Positions 53,928 to 63,912 of a DNA stretch of 64,000 nucleotides are shown one piece after another. The notes beneath the pieces were generated by a model. The model was not told where the DNA came from. It saw only the letters and a program-made list of their open reading frames with translations, and did not search any database. Made by a program: the position numbers and the translations under genes. How positions within the stretch are numbered: the stretch's first letter is position 1; each line of letters opens with the position of its first letter. Source of the stretch: Pseudomonas parakoreensis (lineage in GTDB: Bacteria > Pseudomonadota > Gammaproteobacteria > Pseudomonadales > Pseudomonadaceae); assembly GCF_021602155.1 (NCBI RefSeq), contig NZ_BQHY01000007.1:1-64000 (forward strand), read 5' to 3'.

Positions 53928-56375
53928 TCAACGGACTTTGCCTTCTGCCTGTTTCAGTTCTTCCTTGTCGAAATCATCGACGTCGATCACCTTTCGCCGT
54001 GCCGCTTCAGCATCGCGCAGGGTTTGCGCCTCCGCCGCTTGCAACACCCCGGCCTCCAGTGCGGCGTCGATAGCGTGTTCGCCCGCCGCCGGTTTGACCT
54101 GGCCGCTTTTCAGCGCAGTGTGCAGTTTCTTGTGCAGGGGTTGCGCGGCACCCAGCAGATCGCTGGCGTGTTGCAGGGCACCCACGGCATCGTCGGCGGA
54201 CTGCGGGCGATAGCAACCGGCGAGCAGTTCTTCGAGAGTCGGATCGCCTTTGGCGCGACCAATAACAGCTGCCACTTCGGCACCGAGCTTGTCCGATGGG
54301 CCTTTGTGGCGACGGCCGAACGGGAACACGATCACCCGCAGCAGGCAGCCAAACACTTTGTTCGGGAAGTTGCTCAGCAGCTCATCCAGTGCCCGTTCCG
54401 ACTGACCGAGGCTTTCTTCCATCGCCCAACGGAACAGCGGCTCCATATGCGCGGGCGAATCCAGGTCGTGATAACGCTTGAGCGCGGCGGAGGCCAGGTA
54501 CAGGTTGCTCAATACATCGCCGAGACGCGCCGACAGGCGTTCGCGACGCTTCAGTTCGCCACCCAGCAACATCATGCTGAAGTCGGCGAGCATGGCGAAA
54601 GCCGCTGCCTGCCGATTGAGTGCGCGGAAATAACCTTGGCTGATCCTGTCCCCTGGCGCATGTTCGAAGTGGCCAAAGCCCAGGTTCAGCACCAGGGTGC
54701 TGGCGGCGTTGCCGACGGCAAAACCGATGTGCTTGAGCAGCAGGCCATCGAATTCTTTCAGTGCCTGTTCCTTGTCTTCACGGCCGGCGAGGGCCATTTC
54801 CTTGAGCACGAAGGGATGGCAGCGAATGGCGCCCTGACCGAAGATCATCAGGTTGCGCGAAAGGATGTTGGCGCCTTCCACGGTGATGAAGATCGGCGCG
54901 CCGTTCCAGCTGCGCCCGAGGTAGTTGTTCGGACCCATGATGATCGCCTTGCCGCCGTGCACGTCCATGGCGTGGGTGATGCACTCGCGGCCGCGTTCGG
55001 TCAGGTGGTACTTGAGAATCGCCGACAGCACCGACGGTTTCTCGCCCAGATCCACTGCGTTGGCAGTCAGCATCCGTGCGGCGTCCATCATCCAGGCGTT
55101 GCCACCGATCCGCGCCATGGCTTCCTGAATGCCTTCGAAGGCCGACAGCGGGACGTTGAACTGCTCACGAATCTGCGCGTACTGACCGGTCACCAGACTG
55201 GTGAACTTGGCCGCGCCAGTGCCGACGGCTGGCAGCGAAATCGAACGCCCGACTGACAGGCAGTTCATCAGCATCATCCAGCCCTTGCCGAGCATTTCCT
55301 GGCCGCCGATGAGATAGTCCAGCGGGATGAATACGTCTTTGCCCGAGTTCGGGCCGTTCATGAATGCGGCGCCCAGTGGCAGGTGTCGACGGCCGATTTC
55401 CACGCCCGGTGTATCGGTGGGAATCAGCGCCAGGCTGATGCCGAGATCTTCCTTGTCACCCAGCAGATGCTCCGGGTCATAGGCTTTGAAGGCCAGACCG
55501 AGCAGGGTCGCCACCGGACCGAGGGTGATGTAGCGTTTTTCCCAGTTCAGGCGCAGGCCGATGACTTCCTGGCCGTCCCATTGGCCTTTGCAGATGATCC
55601 CGGTGTCCGGCATGGCGCCAGCATCGGAACCGGCCAGCGGGCCTGTGAGGGCGAAGCACGGAATGTCGTCGCCACGGGCCAGCCGCGGCAGGTAGTGATT
55701 GCGCTGTTCATCGGTGCCGTAATGCAGCAGCAGTTCGGCCGGGCCGAGGGAGTTGGGCACCATTACGGTGGAGGCGAGGTCGCCGCTGCGGGTGGCGAGC
55801 TTCATCGCCACTTGCGAGTGAGCGTAGGCGGAAAAGCCCTTGCCACCGAATTCCTTGGGAATGATCAGGGCGAAGAAGCCGTGTTCCTTGATGTGGCTCC
55901 AGGCTTCTGGCGGCAGGTCCATCGACTGGCCGATCTGCCAGTCAGTGACCATCGCGCAGAGCTCTTCGGTGGGGCCGTCGATAAAGGCCTGTTCCTCTTC
56001 GCTCAGTTGCGCTTTCGGGTAGGACAGCAGCTTGTCCCAGTCCGGACGGCCGCTGAACAGCTCGCCGTCCCACCAGACGGTACCGGCATCGATCGCGTCG
56101 CGTTCGGTCTGCGACATCGGCGGCAGGGTTTTCTGGAACCAGTTGAACAGCGGCGCGGTGAAGTGTTTGCGGCGCAGGTCGGGCAGCAGCAACGGCGCAG
56201 CAACCACCGCGAGCACGACCCACAGCACCAGCAGCAACCAGCCCGGCGCATGGCTGAAAATACCCATCGCCAGCAGGTAAATGGCGACGATGCCCAACGC
56301 GGGCAGCGGGGCGATGCGGCGGTGAGCGAGGTACGCCACACCGACGATCAGAACCAGTATCCACAACAACAGCAT
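53928..56375 (-). CDS. fadE: Acyl-CoA dehydrogenase FadE
   Basis: An 815-residue flavoenzyme of the long FadE type that performs the first beta-oxidation step, introducing the trans-2 double bond in acyl-CoA. Residues 1-50 hold two hydrophobic helices (membrane association), 100-480 the three acyl-CoA dehydrogenase regions (CFALTGPLAGSDAG and ITHAMDVHGGKAIIMG), and the rest the FadE-specific C-terminal domain (DUF1974). E. coli FadE is nearly the same length. RBS CGGAGGA precedes ATG 56375. Confidence 0.95.
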   Translation of the reverse strand: MLLLWILVLIVGVAYLAHRRIAPLPALGIVAIYLLAMGIFSHAPGWLLLVLWVVLAVVAAPLLLPDLRRKHFTAPLFNWFQKTLPPMSQTERDAIDAGTVWWDGELFSGRPDWDKLLSYPKAQLSEEEQAFIDGPTEELCAMVTDWQIGQSMDLPPEAWSHIKEHGFFALIIPKEFGGKGFSAYAHSQVAMKLATRSGDLASTVMVPNSLGPAELLLHYGTDEQRNHYLPRLARGDDIPCFALTGPLAGSDAGAMPDTGIICKGQWDGQEVIGLRLNWEKRYITLGPVATLLGLAFKAYDPEHLLGDKEDLGISLALIPTDTPGVEIGRRHLPLGAAFMNGPNSGKDVFIPLDYLIGGQEMLGKGWMMLMNCLSVGRSISLPAVGTGAAKFTSLVTGQYAQIREQFNVPLSAFEGIQEAMARIGGNAWMMDAARMLTANAVDLGEKPSVLSAILKYHLTERGRECITHAMDVHGGKAIIMGPNNYLGRSWNGAPIFITVEGANILSRNLMIFGQGAIRCHPFVLKEMALAGREDKEQALKEFDGLLLKHIGFAVGNAASTLVLNLGFGHFEHAPGDRISQGYFRALNRQAAAFAMLADFSMMLLGGELKRRERLSARLGDVLSNLYLASAALKRYHDLDSPAHMEPLFRWAMEESLGQSERALDELLSNFPNKVFGCLLRVIVFPFGRRHKGPSDKLGAEVAAVIGRAKGDPTLEELLAGCYRPQSADDAVGALQHASDLLGAAQPLHKKLHTALKSGQVKPAAGEHAIDAALEAGVLQAAEAQTLRDAEAARRKVIDVDDFDKEELKQAEGKVR

Positions 56376-56622
56376 ATGTAATCCTCCGTGAACCAGGGCC
56401 AACCGACCCACCAGAGCTTAGACGGCATCTGTAAAACGGGTGGTCAGAACATGGTGATTGAACTCGTGGGAAACCCCGGATGGTTTTCGTAGGTTCGGTG
56501 GGCAACACCCGTGGGAAATCGTTCGCCATTCCCGCGTCTTCGCGTGCATGTTTGGCCGAAACGTCGTTATCTCTGTGCTTGAGCTGTCGCTAGACTCGGG
56601 GCTCCCCCAGGAGAACATCGTA

Positions 56623-57282
56623 ATGCGCGAGTATCTGAGTCCCGGCCGCTTCATCGATAGTGACCACCCGGCGGTGGTGGAGTTCGCCGAACAGCACCGC
56701 GGTGCCAGCCGTGACCCGCTCGAGCAGGCGCTCGGTCTCTATTACGCCGTACGTGAAGCGGTGCGCTACAACCCCTACACGTTCAGCCTCGACCCGCAGA
56801 CCCTGTGTGGCAGCCATGCGCTGGCGACCGGAGAAAGTTATTGCGTGCCCAAGGCCACCTTGCTGGCCGGGTGTGCGCGGCATTGCGGCATTCCCGCACG
56901 CATCGGTCTGGCCGACGTCAGGAATCACCTGTCGACCCCGCGTTTGCTGGAGCTGTTGCGCAGCGATGTGTTCGCCATGCACGGCTACACCGAGCTGTTC
57001 CTCAACGACCGTTGGGTCAAGGCCACACCGGCCTTCAACCAGCAACTGTGCGAACTGTTCAACGTCGCACCGTTGGACTTTGACGGGATCCATGACAGCG
57101 TTTTCCACCCGTACAACCGAGACGGCGCGTTGCTGATGGAGTATCTGGTCGATCACGGGCAGTTCGCCGATGTGCCGGAACAGTTCTTCTTCGAACATCT
57201 GGAAAAGTGCTACCCGCACCTGTTCGGCGAACATCAGGCGAAGGTGCTGGGCGATATGCAGAGTGATTTGAGCCGTACATGA
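56623..57282 (+). CDS. Transglutaminase-like domain protein
   Basis: A 219-residue protein with a transglutaminase/protease-like core: Cys in SYCVPKATLLAGCARHCGIPARIG near 70, His in MHGYTELFLN near 120 and Asp in the following strand complete the triad. Bacterial members act as peptidases or amidases; the target is unknown. ATG 56623 follows AGGAGAA. Cytoplasmic by sequence. Divergent from fadE. Confidence 0.82.
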   Translation: MREYLSPGRFIDSDHPAVVEFAEQHRGASRDPLEQALGLYYAVREAVRYNPYTFSLDPQTLCGSHALATGESYCVPKATLLAGCARHCGIPARIGLADVRNHLSTPRLLELLRSDVFAMHGYTELFLNDRWVKATPAFNQQLCELFNVAPLDFDGIHDSVFHPYNRDGALLMEYLVDHGQFADVPEQFFFEHLEKCYPHLFGEHQAKVLGDMQSDLSRT

Positions 57283-57325
57283 TCCGGCGTATGCTGCCTG
57301 CCCACGCATTGAAAAAGAGGCGGTC

Positions 57326-57949
57326 ATGCTGAAGATCTGGGGACGGAAAAACTCATCGAATGTCAGGAAGCCACTGTGGGCCGCCGAAGAGCTTGGCCTG
57401 GCCTATGAGGCGATTGACGCGGGTGGCGCTTTCGGGGTGGTCGACACACCTGAGTATCGTGCGATGAACCCGAACGGCCGGGGCCCGGTGATCGAGGATG
57501 ACGGCTTCGTGCTGTGGGAATCGAATGCGATCGTGCGTTACCTGCTGGCCAAACATGCGCCGAACAGCCAATGGTTTCCGGCAGACCTGCAAGCCCGGGC
57601 CATCGCCGACAAATGGATGGACTGGACCACCTCGAGTTTTGCCGGGCCGTTCCGCACGGTGTTCTGGGGTGTGGTGCGTACGCCAGCGGACCAGCAGGAC
57701 TGGCCAGCGATCAACGCCGCAATCAAGGAGTGCACGGCCCTGCTGGCCATGGCCGATCAGGCCCTCGCCAGCCAGCCATACCTGTCCGGCCGAGAAATCG
57801 GCATGGGCGATATTCCCCTCGGCAGTTTCATTTATGCCTGGTTCGAGATGCCCATCGAACGCGCCGCGCAGCCGCATCTGGAGGCCTGGTACGCACGGTT
57901 GAAGCAGCGTCCGGCCTATCAGAAAGCGGTTATGACCGCGTTGACTTGA
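57326..57949 (+). CDS. Glutathione S-transferase family protein
   Basis: A 207-residue protein with the thioredoxin-like N-terminal domain (residues 1-78; SSNVRKPLWAAEELG with the Ser/Asn region of the active site, and ESNAIVRYLLAKH) and a helical C-terminal domain (GREIGMGDIPLGSFIYAW near 155). It should bind glutathione and conjugate or reduce electrophiles; substrate unknown. RBS AAGAGG precedes ATG 57326. The gap to the preceding gene is 43 bases. Confidence 0.9.
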   Translation: MLKIWGRKNSSNVRKPLWAAEELGLAYEAIDAGGAFGVVDTPEYRAMNPNGRGPVIEDDGFVLWESNAIVRYLLAKHAPNSQWFPADLQARAIADKWMDWTTSSFAGPFRTVFWGVVRTPADQQDWPAINAAIKECTALLAMADQALASQPYLSGREIGMGDIPLGSFIYAWFEMPIERAAQPHLEAWYARLKQRPAYQKAVMTALT

Positions 57950-58082
57950 TAATAACTATCGACACTCTTGACTGTACTTGTGTGGCGGCGGCAAGCACCA
58001 TTGCGTTCACGCGCCGTGGTTGTTTTGTTCGCCTCCCGGCCCAATCTTTCCTTTTCTTCCCTTCTTGGTGCGTAAATCCGAT

Positions 58083-59015
58083 ATGAGTTCCGCTCTGTCC
58101 ATCCGGCAGCTAACCAAAACCTACGGCAACGGGTTCCAGGCCTTGAGTGGTATCGATCTGGACGTCGCCGAAGGTGACTTTTTCGCCTTGCTCGGCCCTA
58201 ATGGCGCGGGCAAATCCACGACCATCGGCATTCTCTCGACCCTGGTCAACAAGACCAGCGGCACGGTGAATATCTTCGGTCATGACCTGGACAAGAACCC
58301 CGCCGCGCTCAAGCGCTCGATCGGCGTGGTGCCCCAGGAATTCAACTTCAACCAGTTCGAAAAGACTTTCGACATCGTCGTGACCCAGGCCGGTTACTAC
58401 GGCATCCCGGCGAAAATCGCCAAGGAGCGCGCCGAGCAGTACCTGACCCAGCTTGGCCTGTGGGACAAGCGCGATGTGCCGTCGCGCTCGCTGTCCGGCG
58501 GCATGAAGCGGCGTCTGATGATTGCCCGCGCCCTGGTGCATGAGCCGCGCCTGCTGATCCTCGATGAGCCGACCGCAGGCGTCGACATTGAACTGCGTCG
58601 TTCGATGTGGACATTCCTCACCGAGCTGAACCAGAAAGGCATCACCATCATCCTCACCACGCACTATCTGGAGGAGGCTGAGCAGTTGTGCCGCAACATC
58701 GGCATCATCGACCACGGCACCATCGTCGAGAACACCAGCATGAAACAGCTGCTGGGCCAATTGCACGTCGAGACCTTCCTGCTGGATCTGAAAAACGACT
58801 TGCACGCTGCGCCACCATTGATCGGCTATCCCGCGCGGTTGCTCGACGGCCATACCCTGGAGGTCCAGGTCGACAAATCCATGGGCATCACCGCGCTGTT
58901 CACTCAGTTGGCGCAACAGAACATCGAAGTGCTGAGCCTGCGTAACAAAACCAATCGCCTCGAGGAGCTGTTCGTGTCCCTGGTGGAGAAAAATCTGTCG
59001 AAGGTGGCGGTATGA
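58083..59015 (+). CDS. ABC exporter ATPase (YadG-like)
   Basis: A 310-residue ATPase: Walker A GPNGAGKST near residue 40, signature LSGGMKRRL near 138, Walker B LLILDEPTAG near 158, and switch His in TTHYLEEAE near 196. The C-terminal extension of about 80 residues is typical of exporters of the NodI/YadG type. It overlaps the permease gene by four bases. Substrate unknown. Confidence 0.92.
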   Translation: MSSALSIRQLTKTYGNGFQALSGIDLDVAEGDFFALLGPNGAGKSTTIGILSTLVNKTSGTVNIFGHDLDKNPAALKRSIGVVPQEFNFNQFEKTFDIVVTQAGYYGIPAKIAKERAEQYLTQLGLWDKRDVPSRSLSGGMKRRLMIARALVHEPRLLILDEPTAGVDIELRRSMWTFLTELNQKGITIILTTHYLEEAEQLCRNIGIIDHGTIVENTSMKQLLGQLHVETFLLDLKNDLHAAPPLIGYPARLLDGHTLEVQVDKSMGITALFTQLAQQNIEVLSLRNKTNRLEELFVSLVEKNLSKVAV

Positions 59016-59791
59016 GTTCCGAATTGCGCCCCAACCTCGTCGCCCTCAATACCATCGTTTACCGTGAGGTCCGGCGTTTTACCCGAATCTGGCCGCAGAC
59101 CCTGCTGCCGCCGGCGATCACCATGGTTCTGTATTTCGTGATCTTCGGTAACCTGATCGGCAAGCAGATCGGCGGCATGGGTGGCTTCAGTTACATGGAG
59201 TACATCGTGCCGGGGCTGATCATGATGTCGGTGATTACCAACTCCTACGGCAACGTGGTCTCGAGCTTCTTCGGCAGCAAGTTCCAGCGTTCCATCGAGG
59301 AACTGATGGTCTCGCCGGTGTCGCCGCACACCATTCTGATCGGCTACACCATCGGCGGCGTGCTGCGTGGTCTGATGGTCGGGGTGATCGTGACCATTCT
59401 GTCGCTGTTCTTCACCCATCTGCAGGTGCATCACCTCGGCGTGACCTTGTTGGTGGTGATTCTGACCGCGACGATCTTCTCGCTGCTGGGCTTCATCAAC
59501 GCGGTGTTTGCGCGCAACTTCGATGATATTTCGATCATCCCGACGTTTGTGCTGACGCCGCTGACCTACCTCGGTGGCGTGTTCTACTCGATCACCTTGC
59601 TGCCGCCGTTCTGGCAGACCGTGTCGCTGGCCAACCCGGTGCTGCACATGGTCAACGCTTTCCGCTACGGCATTCTCGGGGTGTCGGATATCCGCATCGG
59701 TATCGCGATCACCTTCATGCTGGTGGCGACTGTGGTGTTGTACCTCGGTTGTGCGCGGTTGCTGGTGAGTGGGCGCGGAATGCGGACCTGA
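59012..59791 (+). CDS. ABC-2-type permease (YadH-like)
   Basis: A 259-residue membrane protein with six hydrophobic helices and the ABC-2 signature region PLTYLGGVFYSITLLPPFWQ near 185. It forms the channel of the exporter with the ATPase before it. The pair resembles E. coli YadGH; cargo unknown. Confidence 0.9.
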   Translation: MSSELRPNLVALNTIVYREVRRFTRIWPQTLLPPAITMVLYFVIFGNLIGKQIGGMGGFSYMEYIVPGLIMMSVITNSYGNVVSSFFGSKFQRSIEELMVSPVSPHTILIGYTIGGVLRGLMVGVIVTILSLFFTHLQVHHLGVTLLVVILTATIFSLLGFINAVFARNFDDISIIPTFVLTPLTYLGGVFYSITLLPPFWQTVSLANPVLHMVNAFRYGILGVSDIRIGIAITFMLVATVVLYLGCARLLVSGRGMRT

Positions 59792-59796
59792 TCCAA

Positions 59797-59820
59797 TGTG
59801 GGAGCGAGCCTGCTCGCGAA
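59797..59820. repeat. Solitary REP arm, family D
   Basis: GTGGGAGCGAGCCTGCTCGC, a single copy of the family D arm, without an inverted partner. It is followed by the yadGH terminator. Confidence 0.75.
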
Positions 59821-59838
59821 TGCAGACAACACAAAAAT

Positions 59839-59867
59839 AAACGGCCTCCCACTGCGGAGGCCGTTTT
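59839..59867. terminator. Bidirectional intrinsic terminator
   Basis: AAACGGCCTCC and GGAGGCCGTTT pair around CACTGC, with T or A stretches on both sides. It separates the convergent permease and DUF2062 genes and can stop both. Confidence 0.92.
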
Positions 59868-59871
59868 GCAT

Positions 59872-60390
59872 TCAATGCACGCGGTTCTTTTTGCGTCGCG
59901 CCCATTGCCGCGCCACCCACCAGCGCCAGTACAGCATCACCGTGAAGTAGGCGAGGATGCCCAGAAGCAGTCCGCATACCACCGACCCCAGCAAAAACGG
60001 CTGCCACATGGTCGAGAGCTCTCCGCTGATCCATTCCCAGGTCAAGGAGTCGGGCAGGGTGCGGGCGGGCACATTCATCAACCAGGCTCCGGCCTGATAA
60101 GTACAGAAAAACACCGCCGGCATGGTGATCGGGTTGGTCAGCCACACGAGGCTGACGGCAATCGGCATGTTGCCGCGCACGGTGATCGCCAGTGCGGCCG
60201 CCACCAGCATCTGCGCCGGAATCGGCAGGAACGCGGCGAACAGGCCGACGGCCATCGCCCGGGCCACCGAGTGACGATTGAGGTGCCAGAGGTTGGGGTC
60301 ATGCAACAACTTGCCGAGAAAGCGTAAGGATTTGTGTTCCCTGATGCTCGTCGGGTCGGGCATGTAACGTTTGAATAAGCGCCGGGGCAT
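59872..60390 (-). CDS. DUF2062 membrane protein
   Basis: A 172-residue protein with two strong hydrophobic segments (about 40-105) and one near 130; GLFAAFLPIPAQMLVAAALA and WLTNPITMPAVFF are DUF2062 signatures. Function unknown; often next to comEC, as here. ATG 60390 gives the family N-terminus MPRRLFKRYMPDP. Divergent from comEC over 136 bases. Confidence 0.85.
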   Translation of the reverse strand: MPRRLFKRYMPDPTSIREHKSLRFLGKLLHDPNLWHLNRHSVARAMAVGLFAAFLPIPAQMLVAAALAITVRGNMPIAVSLVWLTNPITMPAVFFCTYQAGAWLMNVPARTLPDSLTWEWISGELSTMWQPFLLGSVVCGLLLGILAYFTVMLYWRWWVARQWARRKKNRVH

Positions 60391-60526
60391 AAGGCTTCTC
60401 GGTCGGTTAAGGCGGCAAGTATGTCTGGATTCTACGAAGCGCCCATTCAGACTTTGTGACAATTGTTGACTACGCCCCGCCTTCGCAGCAGCTATGCCTA
60501 ACGCAGGAACCCTCAAGGACAGGCTT

Positions 60527-62740
60527 ATGCGCACAGGGATGATGGCGCTGGCAGTCGGTCTGCTGGTACCCGTTTTTTTGCCGGTTTTACCGCCGGTCGG
60601 GTTGATGATGTTGTTGCCGCTGGTGGGGCTGATGTTGCTGCCGTTTCGCAGCTATCCGCTGGCGTTTCTGCTGTTCGGTTTCTCTTGGGCGTGCGTCGGT
60701 GCGCAGTCGGCGTTGAATGATCGCCTGCCCGCAGCGCTTGACGGCGAAACCCGTTGGGTCGAGGGGCGGGTGGTCGGCTTGCCGCAAACCAGCGAGGGCG
60801 TCGTGCGTTTCGAGCTGGCCGATGCCCGCTCGCGACACGAGAAATTGCCGTCGTTGATGCGTCTGGCGTGGCACGCCGGGCCGCCGCTCAACAGCGGCGA
60901 GCGTTGGCGGCTGGCGGTGAAGCTCAAGCGCCCGAGTGGCCTGCTCAATCCCGATGCGTTCGATTACGAAGCGTGGCTACTGGCGCAACGCATCGGCGCG
61001 ACCGGCACGATCAAAGACGGTCAGCGCCTGGCCGAGGCCAGTTGGGCGTGGCGCGACAGCATTCGCCAGCGCTTGCTTGAAGTGGACACGCAGGGCCGGG
61101 GCGGTGCATTGGCGGCGCTGGTGCTCGGTGACGGCTCCGGGCTCAGTCGCGAGGATTGGCAGATCCTGCAGGACACCGGCACCGTGCATCTGCTGGTGAT
61201 TTCCGGTCAACACATCGGGATGTTGGCGGCGGTCGTGTATCTGCTGATCGCCGGGCTGGCGCGCTATGGCTGGTGGCCGCTGCGCTGGCCCTGGCTGCCA
61301 TGGGCCTGTGGGCTGGCGTTTGCCGCAGCGCTCGGCTACGGCTTGCTCGCCGGGTTTGATGTGCCGGTGCAACGGGCCTGCGTGATGGTCGGGCTGGTGT
61401 TGTTGTGGCGCCTGCGCTTTCGCCATCTCGGCGCGTGGTGGCCGCTGTTGCTGGCCTTCAATGCGCTGCTGTTATTCGATCCGTTGGCCAGTTTGCGTCC
61501 CGGTTTTTGGCTGTCGTTCGCCGCCGTGGGGATTTTGATTTTCACCTTCGGCGGGCGCCTCGGCGCGTGGAATTGGTGGCAGACCTGGACCCGGGCGCAA
61601 TGGCTGATTGCGCTGGGCCTGTGCCCGCTGTTGCTGGCGCTGAACCTGCCGATCAGCCTCAGCGGCCCTCTGGCGAATCTGCTGGCGGTGCCGTGGGTCA
61701 GTCTGCTGGTGCTGCCACCAGCGCTGCTGGGCACGCTATTGTTGCCGGTGCCTTACGTCGGTGCAGGCTTGTTGTGGCTGGCCGGTGGTTTGATCGACTG
61801 GCTGTTTCGCGGCTTGTTGGTGATCGCCGGGATCTGGCCGGCATGGATCTCACCGTCGCTGCCGTGGTGGACCTTGTTGATTGGCAGTCTCGGGGCCGTA
61901 TTGTTGCTGTTGCCGCGCGGTGTGCCATTGCGACCATTGGGTTGGCCGTTGCTGTTGATTTTGCTGGCGCCGCCTCGCGAGCGGGTGGCCGAGGGACTGG
62001 CTGATATCTGGCAACTCGATGTCGGTCAGGGCCTGGCGATCCTGATCCGCACACGTCATCACACGGTGCTCTACGACGCCGGGCCACGTTTCGGCGATTT
62101 CGATCTGGGGCAGCGGGTGGTGCTGCCGGCGCTGCACAAACTGGGGGTCGAGCGCATCGACCTGATGCTGCTCAGTCATGCCGATGCCGACCATGCCGGT
62201 GGTGCGCTGGCGGTATCGCGGGGCCTGAAAGTGACACGGGTGATCAGCGGCGATCCGCCCGGCCTGCCCGCCATCCTGCAGGCCGAGGCCTGCGAAAGCG
62301 GACGCCAGTGGCAGTGGGATGGGGTCCGTTTTCAACTGTGGCAATGGTCGGCGGCCCAAGACAGTAATCAGCGCTCTTGTGTGTTGCAGATCGAGGCCAA
62401 TGGCGAGCGTCTGCTGCTGACCGGCGATATCGACACGGCTGCCGAACGGGCTCTGCTGGAGAGTCCGTTGGCGCTACCAACGCATTGGCTGCAAGCGCCG
62501 CATCATGGCAGCCGCAGTTCGTCTTCAATGGCACTGCTTCGGGCTCTGAGGCCGCATTCGGTGCTGATCTCCCGGGGGCAGGGCAATTCGTTCGGGCATC
62601 CGCATCCGCTGGTGCTGGCGCGTTATCGCCAGCAAGGGCTGCGCATCTACGACAGCGCGCAGCACGGCGCCATTCATCTGCGCCTGGGCGGCTTTCAGGC
62701 GCCATGGCTGATGCGTCAACAGCGGCGTTTCTGGCGGTGA
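60527..62740 (+). CDS. comEC: DNA-uptake channel ComEC/Rec2
   Basis: A 737-residue inner-membrane protein that is needed to carry DNA across the membrane during natural transformation. Order: N-terminal helices and DUF4131 region to about 190, Competence domain at about 200-480 with many helices (HLLVISGQHIGMLAA near 222), and C-terminal metallo-beta-lactamase-like domain with LLSHADADHAGG near 545. All parts are complete, though competence is not usual in this group. ATG 60527 follows AAGGAC and fits better than the in-frame ATG 60494. Confidence 0.9.
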   Translation: MRTGMMALAVGLLVPVFLPVLPPVGLMMLLPLVGLMLLPFRSYPLAFLLFGFSWACVGAQSALNDRLPAALDGETRWVEGRVVGLPQTSEGVVRFELADARSRHEKLPSLMRLAWHAGPPLNSGERWRLAVKLKRPSGLLNPDAFDYEAWLLAQRIGATGTIKDGQRLAEASWAWRDSIRQRLLEVDTQGRGGALAALVLGDGSGLSREDWQILQDTGTVHLLVISGQHIGMLAAVVYLLIAGLARYGWWPLRWPWLPWACGLAFAAALGYGLLAGFDVPVQRACVMVGLVLLWRLRFRHLGAWWPLLLAFNALLLFDPLASLRPGFWLSFAAVGILIFTFGGRLGAWNWWQTWTRAQWLIALGLCPLLLALNLPISLSGPLANLLAVPWVSLLVLPPALLGTLLLPVPYVGAGLLWLAGGLIDWLFRGLLVIAGIWPAWISPSLPWWTLLIGSLGAVLLLLPRGVPLRPLGWPLLLILLAPPRERVAEGLADIWQLDVGQGLAILIRTRHHTVLYDAGPRFGDFDLGQRVVLPALHKLGVERIDLMLLSHADADHAGGALAVSRGLKVTRVISGDPPGLPAILQAEACESGRQWQWDGVRFQLWQWSAAQDSNQRSCVLQIEANGERLLLTGDIDTAAERALLESPLALPTHWLQAPHHGSRSSSSMALLRALRPHSVLISRGQGNSFGHPHPLVLARYRQQGLRIYDSAQHGAIHLRLGGFQAPWLMRQQRRFWR

Positions 62741-62851
62741 AACACCATTGATCGCGGGATCGGCGAATGCGGCATCAGGTCGTCGGGGCGGCGGGTCTTA
62801 ATCGCGAACCGGTATGGTAAAGTGGCGCACTTTTTCGAGGGGACTGTCACT

Positions 62852-63487
62852 GTGTGGGAATTGGTCAAATCCGGCGGCTGGATGATGTTGCCGATCATTC
62901 TGAGTTCCATCGCGGCCATGGCGATTGTCGCCGAGCGCCTGTGGACCCTGCGCGCCAGCCGCGTCACCCCCGAGCATCTGCTGGGCCAGGTCTGGGTCTG
63001 GATCAAGGACAAGCAGCTCAATAAAGAAAAGCTCAAGGAATTGCGCGCCAACTCGCCGCTGGGTGAAATCCTCGCCGCGGGCCTGGCCAACTCCAAGCAT
63101 GGTCGCGAGATCATGAAGGAATGCATCGAAGAAGCCGCCGCGCGGGTGATTCACGAGCTCGAACGCTACGTCAACGCGCTGGGCACCATTGCTGCCATGG
63201 CACCGTTGCTGGGCCTGCTGGGCACGGTACTGGGCATGATCGATATTTTCAGCGCTTTCACCGGTTCCGGCATGGCCACCAACGCTTCTGTGTTGGCCGG
63301 TGGTATTTCCAAGGCACTGATCACCACCGCAGCGGGCCTGATGGTCGGTATTCCATCGGTGTTCTTCCACCGTTTCCTGCAGCGCCGCATCGATGAACTG
63401 GTGGTGGGCATGGAGCAGGAAGCGATCAAACTGGTCGAAGTGGTGCAGGGCGACCGTGACGTCGATCTGGCCGGGGACAAAGCGTGA
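62852..63487 (+). CDS. exbB: ExbB/TolQ-family proton channel protein
   Basis: A 211-residue membrane protein with three hydrophobic helices (about 8-30, 105-130 and 150-170). GTIAAMAPLLGLLGTVLGMIDIF and AGGISKALITTAAGL are the MotA/TolQ/ExbB motifs. With the ExbD-like protein it would use the proton gradient to drive a TonB-like or other partner. GTG 62852 follows GAGGGG; ATG 62822 would extend into the promoter region. No tonB gene follows, and lpxK does, as in PA2983-PA2981. Confidence 0.88.
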   Translation: MWELVKSGGWMMLPIILSSIAAMAIVAERLWTLRASRVTPEHLLGQVWVWIKDKQLNKEKLKELRANSPLGEILAAGLANSKHGREIMKECIEEAAARVIHELERYVNALGTIAAMAPLLGLLGTVLGMIDIFSAFTGSGMATNASVLAGGISKALITTAAGLMVGIPSVFFHRFLQRRIDELVVGMEQEAIKLVEVVQGDRDVDLAGDKA

Positions 63488-63912
63488 AATTCCGTCGCAA
63501 ACCCCGGGAAACGATCGACATCAACCTCGCGTCGCTGATCGACGTGGTGTTCATCCTGTTGCTGTTTTTCGTCGTGACCACCACCTTCACCCGTGAGACC
63601 CAGTTGCGCGTTGATCTGCCGGAATCGGTCAGCGGCTCGCCTGCCGAAGACCAGCAGCTCAAGCAACTGGACGTCGCGATCAGCGCCGAAGGTGTGTTCT
63701 CGGTGAACAACAAGATTCTGCCGAAGAACGACCTGGCGACGCTGATGGAAGCCATGCAGAAAGAAGCCAACGGTGACACCAACATGCCGTTGTCGATCAG
63801 TGCCGACGGCAAGACCCAGCACCAATCGGTGATCACCGCCATGGACGCGGCCGGCAAGCTCGGTTTCAGCCATCTGCGCATGACCACGGTCGAGGCGGCG
63901 CCCAAATCCTGA
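63484..63912 (+). CDS. exbD: ExbD/TolR-family protein
   Basis: A 142-residue protein: one hydrophobic helix (about 18-38) with the functional Asp in [16 protein letters not shown], and a periplasmic domain. It overlaps the exbB-like gene by four bases and lpxK by three, so all three genes should be translated as a unit. The linkage to lpxK suggests work at the cell envelope. Confidence 0.9.
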   Translation: MKFRRKPRETIDINLASLIDVVFILLLFFVVTTTFTRETQLRVDLPESVSGSPAEDQQLKQLDVAISAEGVFSVNNKILPKNDLATLMEAMQKEANGDTNMPLSISADGKTQHQSVITAMDAAGKLGFSHLRMTTVEAAPKS